Origin: Cylicocyclus nassatus
Lineage: Eukaryota; Nematoda; Chromadorea; Rhabditida; Strongylidae
Assembly (NCBI GenBank): GCA_958299035.1
Contig: CATQJL010000305.1
Span: forward strand, 30,703,733-30,767,732
Reading direction: 5' to 3'
DNA length: 64,000 nt
In this document: positions 1-10,737 of the stretch, piece after piece
Layout of the letters: the number at the start of each line of letters is the position of its first letter
How positions within the stretch are numbered: the stretch's first letter is position 1
Made by a program: the position numbers and the translations under genes
Notes under the pieces: generated by a model
Told to the model about the DNA's origin: nothing
Seen by the model: the letters and a program-made list of their open reading frames with translations, nothing else
The model's database searches: none

Positions 1-980
1 ACGAGTATCTTGTGGACCTGGTAACTAACATTTAGTTTTGAACCAGAAGAAAATTTCGTTCAAAAACCTCATCACAAGGAGAGTATTGAATTGGCACCTA
101 AGTTTTGTTTCCCCTTGGTTATATCGTGCGTAAACATTGGCTAAATATATTGTTATTTGGGCCATAATGATGCATAAACCATTTGACCTTTGGTCATAAA
201 GCGGAAAAAGTCCTAGCATCTTTGAAAACTGATGAAATCATTTTACGGTTCTGAAGTAAAAATGAAACCAAACACAACCTAAATTAAGCACAAAGAGAAG
301 GAATTGGGCAGCGGCGTTGCTGTATGTTGACTCACTAAGCTCCAGGAAAGGAACAGAATTTGAAACAAGTTGTCCAGCGCTTTCCAGGAATTTAACGAGT
401 GGAATGCATCAATTGTTAAGTACGACTTTAAGGTACCATTCTTCAAAAAAAATCAAACAGGGAAGGAGCCCATGGAGTTAACAATTGAAGTAGTGATGTA
501 AAACGTAAACGCGTCTTTGAAAGGCTAATTCTACATAACTTTCTTCCGTGGAACAGTTGTTCGAAAGAAGTTTTGGACGTTTAAAAGTCTGGCTTTTTCA
601 AGCCTCACGTATTATAAAATTAGCGAAAAGTTGTACAAAAACACCACATAAGTTCTTAACAAGTACTGACTAGGAGGAAGGAACGCACGAAGCTATAGAC
701 GTTTTTGTACAGCTCTTCTCTATTTTTATGCTACTCCAAACTCGACATTATTTCAATCTCTCATAACTTCTTTCGTAAGATCACTCCGCAAAAGTGAAGG
801 CAGATTTGAAATTAGCGTATGAACGCACGTCTAATGATATAGTAGTTTCTCTTCAATCGCCAACTTAGCGAAAAAGCCAAGTAAGCGAAGAAGATAGAAG
901 ATGAGTTTTTTCCTGATCTGCTTAGATTGATATTTTTCCCTTACAGGGAGCGACGTGTTACTGGACCTGCTAAACAGAAA

Positions 981-1161
981 CATAATCAATCTGCAACCGT
1001 ATATGCATTTGGGAGAAACATCAGATCGGCACTTGAGTGTTGCAATTTTTTATATGGATTCTGTCTTTTTGCGCCGCTTCATTATTTGGTAACACAGATT
1101 ATGATAAAGAGCTACGAATGCAGCACTTCTGCCGAATTTGGCCGTCGCATGTAAGAGTGTA
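981..1161 (-). repeat. ~180 bp segment inverted relative to units 2 and 3
   Basis: The reverse complement of this stretch matches 29920-30100 in unit 2 and about 57220-57398 in unit 3. Blocks include TTGCAATTTTTTATA or TGCAATTTTTTATA, ACCGCTTCATTATTTGGTAACA, GCTACGAATGCAGC and CCGTCGCATG. Identity by eye is clearly lower than in the surrounding unit. It could be a true inversion or independent insertions of one repeat. Confidence 0.75.
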
Positions 1162-2319
1162 GGTTAAGAAAAAATTTCTCTGAGTTATTCTTGCAGGCAG
1201 CGCGGTATTCAAGGCCAAGAAAAGTGTGCAAAACTTTAGCGTTGGACTTTCGCTTTTGAAATAAATAAAAAAATCCCCCCTCCCGAATTGTGCATAGGCC
1301 CCCACTCCCGAGTTGGGCCTAGTTTCTTAAGCGTGCTTTCTGGCAGCTTTCCAGAATTATCAGTCAACAGAAAGCTAAAATCTTTTCTAAAAATAATAAT
1401 AGTCAATAAATATAATCACTTTGTGAAAAGCACTAGTTATTTGACAAAATGATTATTTGGAATTTCTGCATACCAATAACATGACAAAAATGAGCAAAAT
1501 CAAGAAAGCCATCCGCTATATTCCCATAATATTGAAGAAATGTCTGCCGTCGTGTGTATACATAGCAGCAACGACGCTTTGATCTCATTTTGTACACGAC
1601 GGTGACATCAACGGCATGTCAACAGTTAAGCTGGGTAGTTGCCAGTTTCTAAGGTAAAGCTGCAGAGATTTGTAATTGCGGAAACGATCTCCAAAGATTT
1701 GATAATCATTTAGTCATGTATATTGAAATGTCAAATTGCGAAAATCTGCTACTGAAATAGAGGAAAGAAGCAGAAAACAGCACCTACAAGAGTAGCGTAA
1801 CCAAGCAGCAGTCCTCAATATTAATAGGCGCTTGGTTTGAACACAGCACATCCTAAACGTTTTGCACCCGTTTGTTAGTTCCTCAGGTTGCCTTCTCCGC
1901 AAAGCTGCAATCTATTGTATTTTTCACGAGTGCCTATTAAAGAGCCTCTATGGTAATGATAAAGCATCGTGTTCTTGCGATTTCAAACATGTCATACCAT
2001 ACAGAACAGAGAGTTCTTTTCATTCCGTTTGAAAAGTGAGATCAATCATGTAACTGTACTACAGTATCATTGCTGCAATATAGCACTTTCACACACATAT
2101 ACTATTGCGCGCTTTGATGGCTTTGAAAATTTGTAGCGCAACTTCTTCGGAGAAAACGTTGTGTTGTCTTCATCAGAGATCAGAAGACATAACAAAAACT
2201 TTCTTACAGCAACACTTCGGATAAATTTTGAATATCTTCGTCTCTCCCCCCCCCCCATTTTTTTTCACCTGTACCTAATTTTCCCCCAAAAATGCGAAGG
2301 CAGAGAGAGAGATACACAC

Positions 2320-2574
2320 CAGTGGCGGACCGAGGTAGGGGGCGAAGAGGGTTGGGAGGAGAATGGGTCGCAAGATTTTTGGAAGCTACTTACATGAGTT
2401 ATAAAATGTGCAATTGACTTCTTATTACTTCTGAATAATTGAAAAAATTTCAAGATTTTTTGAAAAATTCAAATTAGCTCCCCAAAATTTTTTTGAAACG
2501 CTAGGCTGATGCCTAGCACCTCCAACCGAAAATCTTCATCGTCATTCTGAACGAAAATGCTGGAACCGCCACTG
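2320..2574. mobile_element. CAGTGGCGG-ended MITE (hAT-like), unit 1
   Basis: It starts CAGTGGCGGACCGAGG and ends AACCGCCACTG, giving matching inverted termini about 255 bp apart. In units 2 and 3 the flanks retain near-identical 7-base direct copies (GTACACA and GTACACC), consistent with an 8-bp hAT-type target duplication. It is non-coding. Confidence 0.68.
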
Positions 2575-3221
2575 GTACATTGAAAACTCCTCGTAAAAAA
2601 AGCCAAGTGTGCACAGATATAATTTACATTATGTTAAAAGTTATAGTAATCTCATCTTATGGCACTTCAGTAAGAAAAATGCATAAGAGGCTTTCGGTGT
2701 CTCGAAAAATGTGAAGAAGAAGCTTTCAGCAAATAAAAGAGATGGAGTTAGGTTTATGGGCTCAAAAAGGTCAAGTTTTAAGAAAACTAGATTTAGCACC
2801 TGTACTGCTCTTGGATTTTCTGATTGTTCTGCCCGTAGTTTCGTGTTAGAAAAAAAATTGTGTATTATCTCTACCCCTTATTGGAACAAAGTATAGGACA
2901 TATATGAACAGCTTTGAGGTTTATTAAAACATCTTTTTGGAAAAACACATGCACATGTGCGCATTTTTGTATTCAGAACTACCATAACAAGCATTCTCGA
3001 AGAGAAAATTTGGCATAGTTCATCCATTAACCCAACAAAAAGGCACACTAAACTAGTCAGTTAGTTGCATTAGGCATCTATCACGTCGGCGAGCTTAACA
3101 ATAATCCTGCTTATCCAGCAATTGAGAGATAGACGAAATTGAGCTTCGCAAAAAAAACATGCCGAACCACACTAATAAGCAGCCCACACAACCACGAAGA
3201 GTAGTACAAAAGCCGACGAAT

Positions 3222-3232
3222 TCCACTCACAG
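3222..3232 (+). promoter_or_regulatory. Candidate trans-splice acceptor upstream of the ASP start, unit 1
   Basis: The sequence tccactcacag ends 17 bases before the ATG at 3250 and has no partner donor close upstream. It fits a spliced-leader acceptor, which many nematode genes use. The same site precedes the other two copies with acceptor AG at 31936-31937 and 59226-59227. Leader use itself cannot be seen in genomic DNA. Confidence 0.4.
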
Positions 3233-3249
3233 TGTTCCAATCGACAAAC

Positions 3250-6200
3250 ATGAGTTCAATCAACATTTTCTTGATGGTAAGTTTGACATTCCCCCTACAG
3301 CCTCGCAACATGCTTGAGCCGTAGATTCAGATGATGGCAGCTTTGGCCGCGCCAGCGACTACAGCAACAACCGTACCCAGCTATCCTGGAGTATTGCCTG
3401 AAGGTATGTCCAAGAAAAAGTGAAAGAGATAGAAAGAAACAGAATAATTAGAGGGGACTAGAATATAGTGGCGCAAATTCAGACAATCAAAACAGTTTTC
3501 CAAGGTGTGTCAATTCAAACACTTTACCCCTGTATCCTTCTCCATCCTTTAACCATAACAGAGTGCTTGGATTGTAATTAAACTGTGGCTCAGAACTTTT
3601 TGGGGGATTTCTCGATCATAGTACCTGCAATGATAGAACGGTCTCATTAACAAAATTTCATGTCCAGATCTTGTCCTCGTCTTTTGACAGGAAAGGGAGA
3701 ACGATCGTATTTTCTCGCAGTTTGAATTGTCCCGATTTTTCATCGATAGCTACTGTGAGCAAGTAGCGGAATTGCTGATCTGCAGTATATCGCATGAAAT
3801 CACCTACTTGTGATACGCATAATTATGCGCTTCTACGCTTAAGAAGATAGTGTTAGTAAGAAGCATCGCATGGATCACCATGAAAGGTGATGTTCGAGCT
3901 AGGTAGAAATTCCTGTTATGCAAAACAGACATTCCAATTATGGCATTTCTTATTCTTAACGTAAAACCCTTCCATCGATTGCTGGTGATCAATATTCTGC
4001 TCTCACACTTTTCTTCAAGTAGTAACCTAGTTAGCAGGAAAGTTAGCAAAGATTGCTTGAAAGATAGCTTCGTAAGCACTCCTTGCTATCTGTCCTGCTA
4101 ACTAGGTTACTACTTGAAGAAAGTGTACGAGCGCAGTACAAACTGGTTATCAAGATAACCAGCTTGTTCACCGCTGCCCTTAGATGTACGCAATTTCTCT
4201 GCTATTCGCATGCATTCTATTGCTCACATAATCGCGGAAAACGCATCAATGCTGACCACGGATAAATTGTAAAGTCATTACGAAAGCTTTTCATGTAAGA
4301 TGGGTAACTTTTGCAGCAAAAGACCTCCTTGCAGATAAACAAATGCAAGTTTGAACCATTCACTACATTTAATATGGCCTAATACTTCTAGTATTGACCA
4401 CATTGCTACGTTTTTGAGCAAGCTCCTCAAATTCTCAGAAAATTCTCAACAGATAGGCTATCTACGCAGATATACCTTTTGCTACGTTTTTGAGCAAGTT
4501 CCTTGAATTCTCAGAAAATCCTCAACAAATAGGCTATTTATGCAAATACACCTCCTGCCGTTTTCGCGAGAAAAATGAATTCTGTAACGTTGGTGGCTCG
4601 AGACACACATGTCAAGCATATTCTTAAATTTGCAGAAAGGCTAGTCGACACTCAGGCTTTTGCAGACTAGGAAGCCATGTGGACCCGTTTGACGCCTAAT
4701 TGCAATAGGATACACGTGTCAGTTCTTTGTACTGGTAACCTCGCATGCTGGTAGCGTTATGCAAAAATTTGGCCCAAAAGTTCGGGTGAAATCATAATTT
4801 CCGTGACCGACAGTTCGCAACGATGACCAAAAGACGGACTCAAAGAGATAGCTCGAGTAAGATTTTGAAACGAAGCTCTACTTGATTTTGTAAAAATCTT
4901 ACAAGGCCACTTCAACATTTTTCGACATCCCCCTCTCACTAGTTCTCACTGGTCCTTTTTGCTTGTGCTGTCGCGCACCGTAGGATAAATAGATAACGGT
5001 AAAAATCTCCGCTTACATTTATCAAAAAAAAGAATTTACTTTTATTATTCTTTGCACCATGTGCCGAACTCATTTTACTCCATGGTCGGAAGCCTAAAAT
5101 CCACCGGATAGCCAGATGGACACTAATCAACGCATTTTTAGTACTTTATGATGTTCTAGGAGCAATTCAAACTTCTAACAAGACGTATGATTGTCCCTAG
5201 TGTTGCTTGATTTTATCTAAAATATCTGTAGAAAATAAGTGTTGGAGGTCAAGAACTTATGAAAAAGCATCTGATAGTGTTTTCTTGTAAATTTCAATCA
5301 AGTTTTCACCACAACCTCCAAACTTAGCAAATGATAGCTTCAGATAGTTAGCAAGCTGGAGCACTTTGCCTCTGGTATCATAAAAGACTCATGTAAGCTC
5401 TAAATTGGGCCGTCAAGTTGGTGACTTTTATAGAAATCGCTCCTCTTCGTTTCTTCCTGAGATCGATGACAAACATGTACGATAAGGGAACCTAAAACGA
5501 GAAGAGGGTTAAGGCAAACATATTCAGCATCGAATGTGGTTTGCTTAAAGGTCGGCTTTGTGATCGGAGCATATTGCGCCGCCAGTAAAAAATTTTTGAG
5601 GGCTCTAAGAAAGCGAGGAAACATCATGAAACAGTTTTATTCTCGTGTAGATTTTTTACGTGAAGGTTGAGCACGGCCTTCATTCACAAAAGTTGCCATG
5701 GATTTTCGGACCATTCCTCGATTCCCTCAAGCGCATACGCTCACCAGTTATAGTAACATACCGTTGGTTACAAACAAAGCATTCTTTTGTTTTTGGGGTG
5801 GAGCATGATACCTGCATAGTGGCATGCTCTACCATGCCACCGGCGGCATGAGGCTCCCCTTCTATCCGAACCCCCAACCTCCCTCCCCCCCCCCCTTTCC
5901 CCAGAAAGTTCTGTGTCTCAGTGTGGTGCTGAAGATGCCTATTTTGATGTAGTGAAGAAACTCGAATTTCCTGCTCAAGCAACCGAAATTTAAAAATCGA
6001 ATCAAGCTGATTGACTTCTCAAATTCTCGAATAATTGCTATTACAGGAACAAACACCGTATGCAAAGATAATATTGGAATGACCGACGAACTCAGAACGA
6101 AATTTCTTGACGAACACAATTATAGAAGGTCCATATTCAGTTTATTAGGAATGTAGTCACAGAATTTTATCTTCATATCGCTTTCATTGCAATTGCAAAT

Positions 6201-8340
6201 GCAATTTCCAGAAGCTTGCTAGCAAACGGACGAGTCCAGAAATATGGCAATAAGACCCTACCACAGGGAGGAGATATTCTGAAATTGGTGATGTTATACT
6301 AAACACTAATTTACACTTTCACATTAAAAGGGAGTTCTAGAGGTATGATTGTGAACTGGAGAAAGCCGCTATTGAAGAGGTCCGACAATGTCTTACTTCC
6401 AAGACAGCGGATAAAAACTATGGTAAAAACTTTGACAATTTCACGTCCAGCACTACCACGCCAACTTATCAAGATGCAATAAATACGGTATATTTTCCAA
6501 CCTTCAAGATTCTGCAAATGCTTTTAAAATGTGAAAAAAGGCTATAAATGACTGGTGGGATGTTGTAAATTCTGATCGCGAAGGCCCAACGACTTCTTTG
6601 AAATTTCTCCAAAAACATGTTGGTACTGCTATAGAATCCTTCACTCAGGTAGGTATTTGTATAAAGCTTCAAAATCTGTCGTGCGAAGACAAGGCAAGTA
6701 CTAGCTTAAAAGTAAACCGTAATCCTAAATAAATCAAAATGTTTTTATTTCCTAGCAGACTTGGGGTGTTACTCGATAGAGCAAAGCAGATTCTGCAGAA
6801 AGGCCACCAAAGATCCACCGAAGTCGTAATCTAGGTAAAATTTGGAACCGAAACTTAAAAATTTTCAACTACCCTAAAAAACTGATCTCCTTTTAGAAAA
6901 CTCCTAGCGATCTCCAACTTGGTCATTATGTAATAAACACAAAGATGTACCCAAAAATGTATTTGGTGGATTTTTTCCGGTGCTCAAAATCGAGAAAATA
7001 TAGTCCGAAAACGCAAAAATGTCACTTTACGAGTTTTTACTACGTAATTCCCGCTTATTAGGTCACAAACGGAGGTAGAATTCTGAGATCGTACTAACTA
7101 AGGCTTGTGGTATACACATATGTGGGAGGAGCTGGGGTGGAGTTTGCCATTTTTGGACTTTCATTTTTCTCAATTTCTATGCACGAAAAGATTCCAGAAC
7201 CTACTACTATGTATCATTTACATAACAACCACTTTGGGGCTTCGTATAATTTATTTTTCGCAAAAATCCAACTTTTAGGTGGTAAAATTATTTCGGTTTT
7301 GGCTCCAAATTTTACCTGGATTACGACTTAAGCTGTTCATTGGTGGGTCACTATGTAGAGTTTGCTTCGCCCTATTGAATGGCCTAAGTATGCTAGGAAA
7401 ACAAAAACATTTTAATTTATCAAGGAATACGGATTACTTTTGAGGCAAACTAATAGTTGAACTAACATGAAAAGACCTAACTTGTTTGTCTTTTTGAAAA
7501 GCGACACAGCATGAACCGCTGGTTTCATATGCTTATCACGCTGCGAAACATTACTCTGAAGCTATGAACTTTTTCTGAGCAGGATTTGCGTGTTGGCAGA
7601 CTTACCAGTGTTACGGTATCATCGTATCAACGATTTTAGGGCATTACCCCAGAGCAAATCACACAATATAGAGTTACTTTGATATCCCACCATTTTTAGA
7701 GCAGCTTCTTATCTAAAAGCCGTCGTTCCATGATTTCATTTTCGAACAGATCCGGACCGAAAGGCAAACATATAGTTAGGGCGGGGAGCTACTTCTCGTT
7801 ATTGATCGATACCGACTTTATCAATTTTTCGCAAATTTTGAGCACAGGGCTGGGAGTTGCAACGGGGGGGGGGGGGGGGTGGAGGTACAAATGACGAAAA
7901 TTATTGACGGCCGGGCACGGCCGAGTTTGCCAGCTAGTTTGAAATAAACGTTTCAAGTCGCCGATCATATGCGTCGTTATTCGAAAGGTCAAACTAAGTT
8001 GAATGCCTTCCTTCGTAACTGAAAAAAAGATCCCTCGTCTATGCCTTACACAAAAATTTTTGTTTTCAACTTCGTCCATTCAGATGGCTTGGGCGAGTAC
8101 TGCGAGACTTGGGTGTGCAATCTCCACCTGTAAGTCCTCCTACACCGTCATATGTCTGTATGATCCAAAGTATGCTGAGTGCTGACTTTGCTGTGTTTTA
8201 TAAGTAATTTTTACAGAGGAAACATCGTAAATCAAGTGCTCTACAATAACTCAACCTCCGGCAAAGGGCGCGAACCTTGTGCTACTTGTCCTAGTGGAAC
8301 ATCATGCGTTCCCGGTGACAGTGATAAACTATGTGTGTAG
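3250..8340 (+). CDS. ASP-like secreted SCP/TAPS (CAP domain) protein, unit 1 copy
   Basis: Eight exons: 3250-3276, 3331-3403, 6047-6152, 6212-6287, 6341-6487, 6541-6648, 8084-8169, 8217-8340. All introns are GT...AG, phases agree, and the sum is 747 nt (248 aa plus stop). It begins MSSINIFLMMMAALAAPA, a short signal peptide, so the product should be secreted. Family landmarks in order are GMTDELR followed by FLDEHN and RRS, YDCELE, AINDWW, ESFTQMAW (CAP1), CLYDPKGN (CAP2) and a hinge CATCPSGTSC ending LCV. There are ten cysteines, as in single-domain hookworm ASPs, and N-glycosylation sequons NKT, NFT and NST. The usual GEN is GKN and the CAP1 histidine is serine, so the acidic and second histidine residues of the CAP cavity look absent. 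The family is known as abundant secreted host-interface proteins; the role of this member is unknown. The exon 6 acceptor (gaaaaaag) has a weak pyrimidine tract. The exon model is by eye. Confidence 0.92.
4005..4126. repeat. Inverted repeat (~34 bp arms) in ASP intron 2, unit 1
   Basis: TTCTTCAAGTAGTAACCTAG continuing to TTAGCAGGA is mirrored by TCCTGCTAA...TTGAAGAAAGTGT across a 53 bp loop. The arms differ by a single extra T. Probably a small MITE. Confidence 0.75.
4138..4167. repeat. Small stem-loop next to the intron 2 inverted repeat, unit 1
   Basis: ACAAACTGGTTATC and GATAACCAGCTTGT pair across two bases with one mismatch. In units 2 (32837-32866) and 3 (60133-60162) the stem is ACAAACTGGTTAT / ATAACCAGTTTGT, perfect over 13 bp, with CAAA as loop. 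Confidence 0.65.
4403..4554 (+). repeat. Two-copy 76 bp tandem repeat in ASP intron 2, unit 1
   Basis: Both copies start TTGCTACGTTTTTGAGCAAG and run through CTCAGAAAA, ATAGGCTAT and ATACC or ACACC. They differ by about ten substitutions. The repeat is also present at 33101-33252 and 60398-60548. Confidence 0.8.
6821..7330. mobile_element. ~510 bp MITE in ASP intron 6, unit 1
   Basis: The left end AAGTCGTAATCTAGGTAAAA and the right end (minus strand AAGTCGTAATCCAGGTAAAA) are inverted copies that continue for ~35 bases (AATTTGGARCCRAAAC). The 74-codon frame at 7107-7331 lies inside and shows no protein-family motif. It is fixed in all three units, so it predates the duplication. Confidence 0.65.
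7864..7879 (+). repeat. Variable G homopolymer in ASP intron 6, unit 1
   Basis: Sixteen G in a row. The matching tract has 14 G at 36640-36653 and 12 G at 63926-63937. Such tracts are unstable in both biology and assembly. Confidence 0.85.
7905..7937 (+). mobile_element. Helitron-like 3' terminus in ASP intron 7, unit 1
   Basis: ACGGCCGGGCACGGCCG can fold into a short hairpin (CGGCC/GGCCG) and is followed 9 bases later by GCCAGCTAG and a T. A hairpin shortly before CTRR with insertion before T is the Helitron 3' end signature. The same end lies at 36672-36705 and 63963-63995. The 5' end was not located, so the element length is unknown. Confidence 0.45.
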
Positions 8341-8441
8341 AAGCTCCACAAGAACACCATTTCAAACCTTTTTTTTGAATAAGCGAAAGCTCATGAATAC
8401 TCCGATCAATTAAATTCCAAATTGTGTATGTTTCTTTTGCA

Positions 8442-8447
8442 AATAAA
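8442..8447 (+). terminator. Polyadenylation signal AATAAA, unit 1 ASP gene
   Basis: AATAAA lies about 100 bases after the ASP stop codon, inside an AT-rich 3' flank, at a normal nematode 3' UTR distance. It is conserved in unit 2 at 37187-37192. Confidence 0.6.
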
Positions 8448-10194
8448 CGTCTTGCTAATTTCGATGTCTACACTTGCAGGGTAGTTAGCATGTATACCTT
8501 TGTACATCAGCAACATGTGACTGCTTGAATAGATATTGTCTACTGTTTCCTATTGTTTGGATATCAAACAGGAGTAGTAGAAAGAACGCAGCACTATGTA
8601 CTAGGTCTGCAAAATTCTTTTTCGCAACCAACAACTTCAGCTTTTTCCGTCATCGTTTTATATTAGGTTCAGTGTCAAGAAAGGAGGTTTGCGACTCTTT
8701 TTAGTGTTAAGAGGCCACAAGCTTCGGGTTTTAGATCGATAGGAGGTGCAATATTTTGTTGTATCGTGGTCAGTGGACGAAAATGCATCATTAAGAGTTT
8801 TATAAGTGTAAAAGCATAGCAAATTACCAACGGGCTGTTCTACGTGGTCGCTGCATTGTACCAATCTTGCTTCTCAAAATGACTGAAACAACATGGATGA
8901 AGTCAGAAAGCCTGGAGAGGTAGTTTTGGAGATATCCCAAAATGTGTATCAAACTCTTAGTTGCTTATACCAAACTCTGTTGTCTGAATGCTTTTGCGAT
9001 GTTCACGTGTCATACTGTAGGGTCGGCTCCATTGCAAGGGAAACCATTCCAGTCATAGTGTTTTCATAAGAGTCCTGGACCATTTAAGAGCAGAACACCG
9101 ATAACAGACCTAAATCATTATCTGCTAATCGTCTACAGTGAACGCAGAATTTAGGTAAAACCATTTATTACCTCAATCAATATTAGTGTTGAGTTTGATG
9201 TATTAGGCAGAAGTGATTCGTTGGACGAAATGCTCTGATTATGGCACTGGTTCATTTGAGCAATACTGGATGATTTTGAACAAGTTGTGCATTGACTATT
9301 TCAAACCCAAAAACTCATAACTCGATGTACACAGGCGTTTGGCAGATAGTGAAGGCAGATTTTGAATCCATTCAATGCTCTTCACAGCGGTATAGGGCTC
9401 GCTTGGAAAGGGCACCTCGACTGAAAATGTTTTTTTTAGATTTACTCTATAAAGTGGATCTCCGATTCCTTTTCTATTAGTGTAAACATTGAGAATTTTC
9501 GATAAAAAATTGCGCCAATGCTGTCTCCCCTCCCCCCCCCCCCAAAGTGTCCGAAAGTGCTGAAAACTTTTCCCGAGGTGATAGCATTGCTGGTTCTACA
9601 GTTAAACATCTTGCTTCATGATCTTTCGTGCAAAAGTAACGACAGATATACTACGACAGCGGTTAAACCTGAGTATACCAACTGAAGAGCTCTACAAACG
9701 TATAAAAAATTATATAATAAACCAGCGGGTATGAAGATCTCACTACAAACGTTTTCAGACAATTTCACAATTTTTTGAATTGGCATGTGCATTGCGATGA
9801 CGATATTGTGCTAGAATCTCTACCGTGAATCTTACAACGGGAAGAGGTGCACGATTCGTTTTGTGCTGTAAATCTAAGAAGGAAAGGATCCCAAGCCATC
9901 CCGGCCAATCCAGACGAAGCATATGAAACGCTAATTTCAAATTGTTATTTTCTAGCTGCAGAACCGTTTAGTAGAAGGAGTTATGGGGGATCTTTTCGTT
10001 GAGAGTTGAGGCGCCCCTCAACATGGCGTCCTTACCTACGAGCAATATAGGAGAGCAGGGGTGGCTGAATGGCGTAGTGGTAAGTGACTGATTGAAAATT
10101 CTGATACTTGCTATCACTTTGGTTTTTTTATAATTTCTGCCTTTAATTAGCATTAATGCACTGATATTTTCAGAAATTTTAGGTTTTAAATGCG
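8448..10194. other. Region downstream of the unit 1 ASP gene, no gene seen
   Basis: AT-rich, with a poly-C tract at 9531-9543. A block at 9431-9860 carries the GATTTAC...CCGTGAATCTTAC type motifs of the CAGGGTGTCC TIR family. Only short incidental frames are present. Unit 1 and unit 2 diverge abruptly at 9862 versus 38604. Confidence 0.5.
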
Positions 10195-10737
10195 TTAACA
10201 GTTTCGGACCGGTGCTGCACATGGTGTAACACCCTGCTTTGTAGGATCTTTTTGACGTCTACAAGAGGTTTTCTTTTAGTCGAAGGTTATCAAGTCAAAG
10301 GCATAAGCTTCTACTTTTCAAATGACTCTGTAGAGTTGCGCCGCCGATATTTGTTTAGAAGATATGAGTACAAATCGAACAGTTGCAACGAAGTGCGGCA
10401 ACGCGAACGACGCGTGCGGCGTCGCAACTTTCCTTTGCTTCGATATCAAAGAGAAAAACCGTAGTTTCATACTGATGTGTACCGTCTACAACATAGATAC
10501 TTTTGGATACTATTAGAATCTGAGTTCTTGTCCCTATCTTTCAGGAAAGCACAGAAGTCCTTCACAAGCGACAAGATTCAAACACTTCGAATCCATTCAG
10601 AACTTTGGGTATGAAACTTATCTGACAAGCTGATTACAGATGTAGCACACAGTCTACGAAATAAGGTTCCTTTGTTGGCTAACAGCTGAAAGTGCACTCT
10701 TTTTCGCCGCGCGATTTCGCGGTCTGAAACGTGTTAA
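10195..10737 (+). mobile_element. TTAA-bounded TIR element, left member of an inverted pair (unit 1 only)
   Basis: The element begins TTAACAGTTTCGGACCGG and ends CGGTCTGAAACGTGTTAA, so its own ends are inverted repeats bounded by TTAA, like piggyBac-type or palindromic TTAA MITEs. A second member lies at 11123-11672 in reverse orientation and matches along the whole length. It contains only short non-conserved frames (for example 10252-10464) and no transposase. The region is missing from unit 2. Confidence 0.7.

Larger units (their letters stand above)
1..3221. other. 5' flank of the unit 1 ASP gene, repeat-rich
   Basis: No gene is supported here. It contains the inverted ~180 bp segment (981-1161), the hAT-like MITE (2320-2574), a poly-C tract near 2247 and a ~110 bp motif (about 765-870, CTCATAACTTCTTTCGTAAG) also seen around 12080. 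The last ~250 bp before the ATG are highly conserved in all three units and should include the promoter; no TATA box is clear. Confidence 0.6.
3404..6046 (+). other. ASP intron 2, unit 1
   Basis: 2.6 kb intron with the inverted repeat at 4005-4126, the 76 bp tandem repeat at 4403-4554, a small palindrome GTGGCATG/CATGCCAC at about 5819-5840 and a long pyrimidine tract at 5876-5901. Matching introns are at 32104-34814 and 59400-62107. Unit 1 lacks about 60 bp present near 34675-34735 and 61970-62030. No coding exon is supported inside. Confidence 0.7.

Noticed and set aside
927..1154. 75-codon plus-strand frame in unit 1
   Set aside because: It spans the segment that is inverted in the other units, so it has no counterpart there and no recognisable domain.
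5905..5995. Possible extra ASP exon after the pyrimidine tract (SSVSQCGAEDAYFDVVK)
   Set aside because: In units 2 and 3 the same frame meets a stop (TAA) after about 19 codons, and unit 1 carries a ~60 bp deletion. Joining it would break the phase between exons 2 and 3.
7107..7331. 74-codon plus-strand frame MVYTYVGG..., present in all three units
   Set aside because: It lies inside the ~510 bp MITE of ASP intron 6 and runs into its right inverted end. Persistence across units only reflects the recent duplication.
10060..10095. tRNA-like A box (TGGCTGAATGGCGTAGTGG)
   Set aside because: No B box (GGTTCGAATCC type) or cloverleaf follows within 90 bases. At most it is the head of a tRNA-derived SINE fragment.
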